The position numbers and the translations under genes were made by a program. Below are positions 55,297 through 64,000 of a stretch of DNA of 64,000 nt, one piece after another; positions within the stretch are counted from its first letter, which is position 1, and every line of letters begins with the position of its first letter. The notes under the pieces are model-generated. The model had not been told where the DNA came from, did not search any database, and saw only the letters and a list, made by a program, of their open reading frames with translations. The DNA comes from Agrypnia vestita (taxonomy: Eukaryota; Arthropoda; Insecta; Trichoptera; Phryganeidae). The stretch lies in NCBI GenBank assembly GCA_016648135.1, contig JADDOH010010935.1, forward strand, positions 52,932 through 116,931, given 5' to 3'.

Positions 55297-57481
55297 GTGA
55301 GAGGTTTTCCATTATTTTCCGTATCTGTGTGGATCTCTTTCATGTAATTTTGACATTTTGTTAAAACGTTTTGGAGGTGATGACGAATCGTAGCTTTCAT
55401 TTAAAGATGAACAATTGAAAAGAAAGCATGGTTAAATATAAAACTAAAGTAAAACCTTTTTGCAAAGAAAATTTTATGTAGCTTACAAAGCCAAATATTT
55501 TATAAAAGAATCTATCAGCTGTCTGCAACAGAAAGAGATAAATTTTGAATCCCGGTAGTTGATATGTTTTTATATTTTGAAATATTGAATATATGTTAGC
55601 TATTTATGTTTATTTTTCTGATACTAAACACATTAAATAATTTTTACTAAGCAATAATCAAATATTCGAAGATATGATAGATTAGGATTATTTCATCCAC
55701 GAGACATTACTAGAAAAGGATGAAGATAGACAAGAAGAGTGATGTATTTTGGATATTTCATAAATCATTTTAGATTTATAGACTCTGCATCTTGTTAAAA
55801 AGAAAAAATCAACGCATAAATCAACAACAACATAAGAAAATGGTTTAGTCAGACATATTTCTTACAGAGAGCTGTAAATGAAAATAGCGTTCGGAGAGGA
55901 AGCTTTAAGTATAAAATACAAGCATTAAGTACAAAATAAATATGACAAAATGTGTATTTTTATGTGATAATTTCATTTAATTATCGATAAATTGGCCTGT
56001 ATTGAACAATAAATATTTCATTGCTTGATACATATACACACAAAATACATATTAATATAGGATAACATGTAACAACCCTCTCGGGCACTAAATACCTCGC
56101 AAGATATATAGAAATAGCTATTCTGAAGAGGGAAGATTTTTATCATTTTATCACCTTTTATCGACATCTTATATTCGTTTAGAAAGAATCAGTAAAATCA
56201 GATAGTAAAAATCTAGAGATAAAAATATTAAAAAATATAAAAGTATCTTGTGAGATGCAGAAAAGAAAAACGAAAATAATGCTAACAATAGTTATACATT
56301 TCTTATCATAACAGTGTCTTTTATATGTATGCATAGAAGCACTGGAAAACTAAAACAAAAGAAAAAAATAATAAAAATAAATAAGAATGCAAAGGAGAAA
56401 CAAAAAAAAAACGTATTTTGTAAAAAGATAAAAAAAATCACAAAAAGGTGACAAGCAGTACTAAAAATGTATAAAATATGATAGAATAAATAAAATAGTC
56501 AGAGTATAGAGTAATTACCAATTAATAAAATTTGATACAGTAAAATAAAATAAAATATGCTAAAATAGTTACGGTAAAGAGAACAATCTAGAATACAAAT
56601 TCGTAACAGATAATAGTTACAAGAAAATGAAAAAATAAAATATGTGATTGCTTTTCATCTTCTAGAAGCTTTATATATAAACCTATTTTCATTACTCCGT
56701 ATTTTGTCATTATTTTTTCCGTACACAAAATGAAGAAGATTACGTCTCTTTCAACTAAATCTAAAAAAATGTTCCTATCATCAAACCCATCAAAGAAAAA
56801 CGTTTCTTTCCAATTTTCTCAAAAATATTTTTTCTGAATTATTTCATTTCAATCATTAGCGGAATAATGCTTGTGTTGCTCGAGTCTAAATCCCAAAATA
56901 GCGTAGCTCAGCGCTTTAGGGATGTTCGGATCTTGTTATAGAAGAAAGTGACTTTGCTTGTCTCTCATCCACAAGAAAAGATTATGAAACACAATTCGTT
57001 TTACCCGGAATTGAATAAATTATACCCTCTCTCATAGTCGTGCCAGTTATAGGGCTTTGTTTTCAAAACGCCTTCGAGCTTAAGTATTAATACTCGAACA
57101 CAACCTCGAGAAATATTTCCCTCAACGTAACCTTTACAATTCTGGGGGTTGGGATTGTTACGTTTTTATTTATTTTTCCAGAAAAGTTCTTTATTGAGAT
57201 TCCACACAGCGTCTTTTGGTCGGTTATTATGAAACTAAAGGAATATTTCAAGAGCATTCGAAACTATTCTCATTCAAAATCGGATGTACAGCATGATAAC
57301 TATTTAATTTATTTTATTTAGTACTTGAGCGGAGCAGAAGTTATTTAATCAGTTCTGGATGAGTACGAAGTACCTACGGGTAAGCACTCAAGTAAACACT
57401 CGTGACGATTCGACGTGTAAGCGCCTAGAATGGTGAGTTTGCAATGTGTGATATATCTAAATGTAGACACTTGTCTTTGTA
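55297..57481. other. AT-rich stretch without recognised gene
   Basis: Very A-rich between 56180 and 56640. No exon fitting the preceding phase, domain or element end was recognised. Confidence 0.45.
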
Positions 57482-57622
57482 CAGTAGCCGGCAAACATCT
57501 TGAAATTTTACGGCATAGTGGGGGGAAGTTTGCGCATGTACCATTCCACCAAAGAGACCCAAATTTTGTCTTCTGCGCATCCCCCACTACGCCACAAATT
57601 TCAAGAAGTTTGCCGGCAACTG
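57482..57622. mobile_element. Tc1/mariner-type MITE, 141 bp
   Basis: The ends CAGTAGCCGGCAAACATCTT and the reverse complement of the right end, CAGTTGCCGGCAAACTTCTT, pair over about 44 bp. TA flanks both sides (57480-57481, 57623-57624). It has no coding capacity; the 162-codon minus frame running across it is spurious. Confidence 0.88.
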
Positions 57623-59779
57623 TACACTGGTGGAGGTCTGATAATAAGGAATACTCCTTAAAATAAACGTTTATTATCTCTTTATAGCGGTGTAAATGGC
57701 CTGATCTATTCAAGGAGCCCAATGCTTCTGCTTGGACTGTCGGCGGCCCACGCGTGCCAACTACGTCCCATTCCTTACCTAGCGCCGCGCGCGCATTCAA
57801 CCTCGCGCACGCACACACGCAAACCCATCTCACACAATGCTACAACCATCCCCGGATTCCTTTTCTGGGTTCCCAGACCAGATCCTCCATGTGTTGCTGT
57901 CCCCTCGTCACTAATGGAGTAACTACACCTTCGTTTGCCGAGTCCCCGGATCAGATTTTCTGTCAATTTGACAGCTGGCGAAGGTCAAAAGCTTGGATAT
58001 AAGATCAATAAAGATCTCCGTATGATCTCCGAATAGTATTCAAAATAAAGCAAGGCTATCAAAAAATATTTGATCTTAAATATTTGAATGTTCTTGGTAA
58101 CATTCCATTAGTGTATTCAAGTGCATGCAATACCATCTCTAAGCAAAATTGGGCTCATTTCACAGGGTATTTGGTACAATAAAAATGTTTTATAACGACA
58201 GGTGGCGCCATCTCTGGCCGTCTCTAGTGTCAACTATGGAATTATAGTGGAATCAAAATACATTGCCGTTACAGTTTTTATTATTTCAATTAAACTTCTG
58301 AGAAAAAATGTACCTGGTAAATATCTTGGTTAAAGTCATAAGCTAGCCCGATCCGTTACCTTGATTCAAAATGGCGACTTTTAAAAAACATATAATGTAT
58401 AAGTAAGTCCATTAAAATTGTACTTTGAAAAATAAAAAATGATTAATGCGGCCAGTACTGGAGCGAATTTTTTTGAAAATACTCTTTCAAATTAAGATAG
58501 ATATCATGTTTGAAGATATCAATGCTTAGAACGATGTATAGCAACTGAGTTTGCAAAGAAACCTTATTAATGATTTAAGAAAATTGACATTTCAGTATCA
58601 TAGAATAGAACTTATATTTTTATAAATAGTTCAGAAAGTTTTAGGGAAAAGTAAGATGAATACTGCTCTGAAGCGTAATGGATAATGTAAAGATAAAGTA
58701 GACAGCGACGTCGAGATGATCGCAAAAGACATTATATCGAAGGTCGCTTAGAAACTTTCAACTTACTATTTGTTCTGTCGTAATGTCACAGAACTTTGGA
58801 CGATTCTGATAATATCAGATACTTGAATAAATGATATAATTTTTAACCTTTAACCTTTAACATTCACTTTTAAAATTAATTACAGCCATTGAATTTAATA
58901 TTGTTGCGTATTTGCTACTATGGGTCCAAGTAAAACACTTTGACAAATGATAAATAATATTTGGATTTAATTAACACTACACTCTCATACATCCAAACAT
59001 TCTGGTGTTCGCGTATGAAAATTAATTTATTATAACTTACAAAATTCGCTGCACTACGCCGCTCGCTGATCATAGTTGTAGCTTGAACTTCTTGTTCTTC
59101 TCGTAGCCTGTCCGTTTAACGGATGATGGCAATCATCGAGCCACCTCGAGTCTACTTCGCACCAAGGAGTTGTAAAGAGTTCTCAGTACGCGGGTATTTT
59201 CGAAAACCCTGGCTGTACGCAGAAAAAATCCTAGCATGGATTTGTTCCATGAGAATGCCTACATCCTTAACATTCGACGTTTGTGTCAGACTTGTACCTA
59301 TAAAGCTACACGTTACAGGTCCACGCAAGTGCCTAGAAAGCGCCAATTTTTCTAAATTGTTAGAAAAACCTTCCGAAATCCTTAGATACTTTTTTTCTTC
59401 TTTTTTATCGTAACTATATAAAATTATTGTAGCTCGGTCGATATTTATCTAATCAAATGAATATGTTGACAATAATTGACCGATAGATTAACTTGTGTAT
59501 TTTTTTAAATAATATTCCCACAAGCAAACAAAATTACATACATTTTATTTTACCATCCCATCAAAATATGTGTTTTTTAAACAGCCTACACTAATATATC
59601 ACAAAATTTTCTATTCACGTAGTCAAATGCGAGAGATTTGTACAATTTGGTGTGAAAATAATTTAAATGTGTCTAGAAGTGATTGATCTGCTCATTAATA
59701 TTTTTCTAACACCATTTCACGAACTACGCCCATAAATCATTTTTGTCGATTCATTATTTCACATACTACACACTGTGTT
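57623..59779. other. No gene seen; GC-richer patch at 57690-57990
   Basis: The 57690-57990 patch (GCGGCCCACGCGTG, GCGCCGCGCGCGCAT) is open on both strands without recognisable domains. The minus segment at 59152-59346 vaguely resembles LINE sequence. The rest is AT-rich and featureless. Confidence 0.4.
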
Positions 59780-60125
59780 TCGTGACCGCACCGCGCCGCC
59801 GCCGGCCGCGGATCTAAATGATGAGGTGTGATTGGTCAAAATTGACGCAGATGTATTCCGCACCAATAGCTAGCAAGGATTTCAAATCTTATGAAATCTG
59901 ACCAGTGACAGTTGGAACGCGCTGTGCCGGTGTCTTTCTTATTCGATTGAGAATTGACAATTCTTTCTTGTGTGGTCACGATATCTGATGGATCCGGTGT
60001 GTTTAAGATTTAAGCCTTTCAGAATCGAGTCCAGATCTTCCGAAATTCGATGTAGCCGCAGGCCCAATGCAAACCGTTTCCGGTCCAACACGCGCAGCTC
60101 TGAATTCAAGAACTAAGGAGAAACT
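59780..60125 (+). promoter_or_regulatory. Possible promoter / 5' exon ending in a splice donor
   Basis: A GC-rich core (GCACCGCGCCGCCGCC), an ATTGG box at about 59830 and CpG-containing sequence lead to AGGAGAAACT/GTAAGTAC, a good donor. This could be a first non-coding exon of a plus-strand transcript. No coding frame, TSS motif or downstream exon confirms it. Confidence 0.3.
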
Positions 60126-60133
60126 GTAAGTAC

Positions 60134-60685
60134 TAGCGAAGGGAAAAACTACATTTCAAAATGAAGACTACAACACACACACGTTCACCAGTTTGAAGAC
60201 TACAAAGTGTACACTACAATTGTAGTAAAAACTACTTGAAGTGAAGTGTAATGAAATGAAGTAATGTAGTACTGGCGAGCTAAAAAAAAAAAAGGTCAAC
60301 GAGAAAAATATTTAAGATAAATGAAAAAAAAGGTCGCCAGCCAGATTTCTTCATTCGATTCCAAAAAATTTTCAAACCATGGGGGGGGGGGGTTGTTACA
60401 GTTTCCAGAGATTTCTTCATATAGCTACATCAACTTCCCAAAAATTTCACGTAAAAAATGCACTATTTAAAGTATGTTTCTCATACTTTCGATAACTAAC
60501 TTTAAAGTGTATGTACTTTGTAGTGTTCGCTTTCAAATGAAGTGTACTATTTGAAGTTTATACTTTCAATAACTTTGGTGTTTTTAGTTTGTAGTGTGCA
60601 TTACACTTCAAAACGTGCGAAGTGTGCACTTCAATGTAGTGTAGTACTACATTATAGTAGTGAGTACAGAGCGGACCCATCACTA
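60134..60685. mobile_element. hAT-type miniature element, 552 bp, with exact 8-bp duplication
   Basis: The ends are TAGCGAAGGG and the reverse complement of TAGTGATGGG, hAT-like short inverted repeats. GTAAGTAC lies directly outside both (60126-60133 and 60686-60693), an exact 8-bp target duplication. The interior is rich in TGTAGTGTAGTACTAC-like words and contains a G-run at about 60380-60392. It has no transposase. Confidence 0.9.
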
Positions 60686-60693
60686 GTAAGTAC

Positions 60694-62004
60694 AACTTTA
60701 ACTGTGTCCGTAGCTGGTTATTGGATTGGATATATTTCGAGTGTCTAGATCACAGCTTCATCGGTGGAGATTAAGAAAATAACCTTCTCTATCTTATCCC
60801 GACCCGCGTACGGTGGTGGCGATTCCATCCGTCACCGAATTAAGTGAATTAAGTCTTTTTGATACAATTTTTTCTATGGCAATACAATAAATCACCAGTC
60901 TCTGTTATTGTAGAGAAACGAGTCATAAAAATGCCCAGGCTTGAGAAAATCACGTTAATTTATGTACGGCGTCCTTCACAGTTGATGATCTTGACTACAA
61001 CGGCCGCCAATATAACAAATAAACAGTACTTGAAATGAACGAATAAGTGCGTGAATAAATTATCAGACAAAAACTTAGTTAATGTCATAATTTAACATTC
61101 AATTCAATTAATAAAAACAAGCCTTAGAATCGATTTTATATTGATTTTAAGCCAATCTATATAATATTCAAATTTAAACAATGCTTTTAATTGGTTTAGA
61201 ATGCCGGCGATTAATAAATAGTTCAACATGCGAAGAATAAATTTAATTATCGTCTATTCATATTAAAGTAGTTTTAAGACTGTCTCAAAATAGCATTGCT
61301 TTGTTTATTTCTTTATAAGTATTTCATAATTTCTCCTTAATCAAAAGAAGTAGAAACCTTTGAAAATGAAGAACATTGATAGATGAATACTATATTTTTT
61401 GTTTCGTAATTAAAATGTCTTTAAGAGTCTTTACATTTTTTTTAACATTAGCTTGTTAATAATAATATCTTTCTATTGGCCTTTTTTCCCCTGATATTCA
61501 GCACGCAATTTTGAAGTCAGCAGAGGTGAAAACTTAGTCTCTAGTAATTGCAAAATTAATTTCCACCCAAAATCAAAAACCTACACATTCTCCACAGGGG
61601 CGGAAAGAGATGGGTATCCCTTAAGCCTCTGTTTCGCCTACCGAGGTAAAATTATAATGTTCCACCATTTTTTATTTTATTTATTTCCATTTTATATTTC
61701 ACAGAGCATTAACGATTCCTAGACATAACGTAGGTACAGACGAAAATTGCCACAATGCAAAATGGTCATCAAATCTCTTAATGTAATTTGAATATCCATA
61801 AAAGGTTTAAAGAATACATCTGCGATGAAACTTCTTACTTGACATACGAATACATATCTATTGAAATAGGAGTCAAATGCCCGAAAACAAAAAAAAAGTT
61901 AAATATGCAAAAAAAAATCCATGTACCATCGGTAATGCGACAAATTTGGTTTTGCCTTGGCAAAATGCTTGGCTAAAGTAGTTTAGAGACTAGAAGTAAA
62001 GTGT
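60694..62004. other. AT-rich stretch without recognised gene
   Basis: The frame at 61788-61976 is unsupported. No element ends were recognised. Confidence 0.45.
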
Positions 62005-62160
62005 ATTTGATTACACATTTTTATCGATTGTTGTGCGGTATGATCGATAATTCTGAAATTATGCGAAGCATTGGTTTGTACGTTCCTGATAATTATCTAA
62101 GAATAGTATATAATAATAACTCAACATAGATTATTTCACATTCAAATATTCAGGACCAAA
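62005..62160 (+). repeat. Dispersed repeat, relative of 3705-3840
   Basis: TTTTTATCGATTGTTGTGCG, GTATGATCGATAAT and CATAGATTATTTCACATT match the block beside the minisatellite. About 30 extra bases separate the two halves here. Confidence 0.7.
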
Positions 62161-62194
62161 TAAAATTTGGAATATAATTTCAAATATATCGCAT

Positions 62195-62735
62195 TCATTG
62201 GTATTGCTAAAACTGAGGTTATAGTCGTAAGACCAAGAGCAGTGCTCGATCAGCAAACAGGGGACCCAGCTGAAGCAAGTCGAAAAATTCAAATACCTTG
62301 GGGTGGAATTTTCTAGCGACGGGAGGAAGAATAAACAGAGCTGCAGGCACCGTTGTACGTTTTCTGTGTAGTGCGGTGATAAGAAAATCCGAGCTTAGTG
62401 TCAAGACAAAACTGACTATTTTCAAATATGTGTACAGGCCCACCCTATTATATGGCCATCAAATTTGGATCCTGATGGGGATCCTGAGAGTGAGATCAAG
62501 GATTCAAGAATACCAGAGGAATGCATACCAAAAATAATCCTCTTGGCAACCCCGGAAGGAAGACGGTCGGTGGGTCGCCCCAGATTAAGCTGGGAAAAGC
62601 AGCAGAAAAATGTGCATGAAAACAGAATAAGTCTATACTGGTTGACTCATTCAGAAGCAGCGCAAGACAGGGGAACATGGTAACACATTGACCCAACTAG
62701 GACAAGGGGATGAAGATGATGATGATGATAAATCA
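62195..62735 (+). pseudogene. LINE reverse-transcriptase 3' end with GAT tail
   Basis: The frame from 62298 encodes LSVKTKLTIFKYVYRPTLLY and GHQIW, the thumb segment of an RTE-like RT; a second frame continues with GRRSVGRPRLSWEKQ. A frameshift of the copy separates them. It ends in GATGAAGATGATGATGATGA at about 62709-62730. The upstream palm and catalytic box are absent. Confidence 0.75.
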
Positions 62736-62764
62736 ACCTTTTGTGATTTAGTATGCGTTATATC

Positions 62765-62830
62765 CTGATGAAGGGACCATTGGTCCGAACATGTTAATAA
62801 TTTAATAGATTTGTGTTTTTTTGTTAATTA
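62765..62830 (+). ncRNA. Hammerhead-like core in a Penelope-like tail
   Basis: CTGATGA (62765-62771), A, a perfect stem GGACC-ATT-GGTCC and GAAC, with one A of the conserved GAAA lost. The following TTAATAATTTAATAG resembles the other tails. Probably inactive. Confidence 0.4.
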
Positions 62831-62959
62831 TATAACTAAATAATGTTACCACTATGTCATTTTGCAGTATTTGAATAATATATATTTTATTTTAAAATTT
62901 TTCTTTCAAAACATTTAGTTAGTTTTCTGAGCCTTTTTTAAAATTTTAATTTTTAAGCA

Positions 62960-63120
62960 TGAAATTCATTCACATTGAAACAAATTTGTGGGGTATTAAA
63001 GCAAAAACAACAATATCCAAAAAAATTAAATGCATCATCGAGGATTACCTACTAATTTATAATGTACTGAATTCGAGATTTTATGGAAAACATATTTTTA
63101 ATGGGCTAGATACTAAAACT
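62960..63120 (+). repeat. Penelope-like repeat block, copy 3
   Basis: GGGGTATTAAAGCAAAAAC, ATATCCAAAAAAATTAAATG, CGAGGATTACCTACTAATTT and TGTACTGAATTCGAGATTTT match copies at 22925 and 42955. The frame extending to 63252 has no recognisable domain. Confidence 0.6.
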
Positions 63121-63719
63121 CTAAATTTCAATACATATTTGAACATGTATTGTGGGATGGATATTGGGGAAGTTGATTTAGTACAGGTTATGAAGAGGTC
63201 AAGAGCAAGGGATGAACGCTCTCTGACCTTGTTTTCCTCCCGATCCAGGTAGATGAATTGGTTCATCCCTTATCAGAAGGCGAATACGTCTCACTGTGTC
63301 CTTTAGTTCACTTTGTTCCTTATCTGAAGGATTGCATGATGACGTACATACAAAGAACCTCACAGTTGAGCACAGTCAATCAGTCAAAATTCGAATGTCA
63401 AACATTATCGTGTCAAAGACACTGAAAAACGATTTTTACTAGCGTGCACGTTGGAAAGGTGTAGGAAAAGGTGGATGTGTTCAATGACATTTGGTCCTGT
63501 TCATAAAGATCGAAGAGTACATTTCAAATTTGTAAACTTCGGTGACTTTGTAGGAGTTACCCTATACACAGCCACGGTCCCGAACAGACCATCAACACTT
63601 GCATAGTGTGGTAGTTGGAGATTTCAAAATTTTGGAGAATCCCAGAGAACGGGTGACCAGAAAGCAGTCTCCAAACCACGAAACAACCACCATAACTTCA
63701 TTTAAAACATTTTTATAAA
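63121..63719. other. No feature recognised
   Basis: Mixed-composition sequence without recognised domain or element ends. Confidence 0.4.
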
Positions 63720-63925
63720 TCAATGTATATTATAGATGTCTCACAGAGACGAAACTGTATATTTTTTATTAAAGGAGAGTAGGTACAGAAGTCTTTTTGG
63801 GTGTACATAGGACTTACGACCTACCGTACGGTTGGCTTAAGTGATCACTTTACACATATGTAACGTTCGCCATTTCCACCCACGATAGAATACCATGTCT
63901 ACTAATTTTTGGAAGTTATATATAT
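63720..63925 (+). repeat. Dispersed repeat, relative of 43560-43745
   Basis: TCTCACAGAGACGAAACTGT, GTACAGAAGTCTTTTTGG and GTAACGTTCGCCATTTCCA follow the same order as the earlier copy. The remainder to 64000 ends in CCGCGGCCGGCC and shows nothing else. Confidence 0.6.
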
Positions 63926-64000
63926 TTCAATTATACGCCACGTTTCACATGTGACTTGCAAGGATCCTCACCGCGGCCGGCCACAAAGCTTTTTCCTTCC

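Noticed and set aside
57345..57833. 162-codon minus-strand ORF
   Set aside because: It runs straight across a TA-flanked MITE and has no recognisable domain.
59152..59350. Minus-strand frame with a LINE-like phrase (TSNVKDVGILME)
   Set aside because: The resemblance to the thumb region of LINE RTs is short and isolated; no second motif or element end supports it.
1..64000. CRISPR arrays, operons, rRNA genes or bacterial/viral gene clusters
   Set aside because: No regularly spaced short repeats with unique spacers, no dense gene blocks and no rRNA-like conserved stretches are present; the window is consistent with eukaryotic intergenic and intronic DNA.

Overview
The window looks like AT-rich nuclear DNA from an insect. 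It shows no operons, ribosome-binding sites or dense genes. Instead it has long AT-rich non-coding stretches packed with decayed copies of many animal transposon families: non-LTR retrotransposons of several clades, a cecropia-type mariner, Helitrons, hAT-type and Tc1/mariner-type miniature elements, tRNA-like dispersed elements and Penelope-like tails. The mariner and Helitron ends are of kinds common in Lepidoptera, so a moth or butterfly is plausible, but that is an inference and other insects are not excluded.

Layout. 0-5 kb: dispersed repeats, a reverse-transcriptase remnant and a 15-copy 41-bp minisatellite (3074-3695). 6.3-8.2 kb: a LINE on the minus strand with a 403-codon open frame and an 86-bp tandem array in its 3' part. 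9.8-16.6 kb: dispersed repeats, LINE remnants, inverted-repeat elements carrying CTGATGA/GAAA cores and a 340-bp long inverted repeat. 17.2-19.8 kb: two opposed copies of a composite element with two tRNA-like modules. 20.7-29.2 kb: LINE 3' ends, a decayed LINE with a YADD box, and Penelope-like tails. 29.26-30.55 kb: a complete mariner with an intact 339-codon transposase, the only convincingly intact gene. 31.5-33.6 kb: two Helitrons. 35.1-35.4 kb: a CpG-rich block. 36.6-36.8 kb: a hairpin followed by the best hammerhead-like core. 37-64 kb: more repeats, a CR1/L2-like LINE tail, a third Helitron, and two hAT-type elements with exact 8-bp target duplications.

The only trace of a host gene is a set of short plus-strand blocks (43976-44084, 47022-47187, 55209-55296, possibly 23468-23556). 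They have splice-like borders and mutually compatible reading phases, suggesting an unidentified gene with long introns spanning the right part of the window.

The recurring theme is self-folding DNA/RNA: at least nine places carry CTGA(N)GA - hairpin - GAAA, the arrangement of the hammerhead ribozyme core, most of them in repeat tails of Penelope-like appearance. Everything is read by eye; family names for degraded repeats are provisional.
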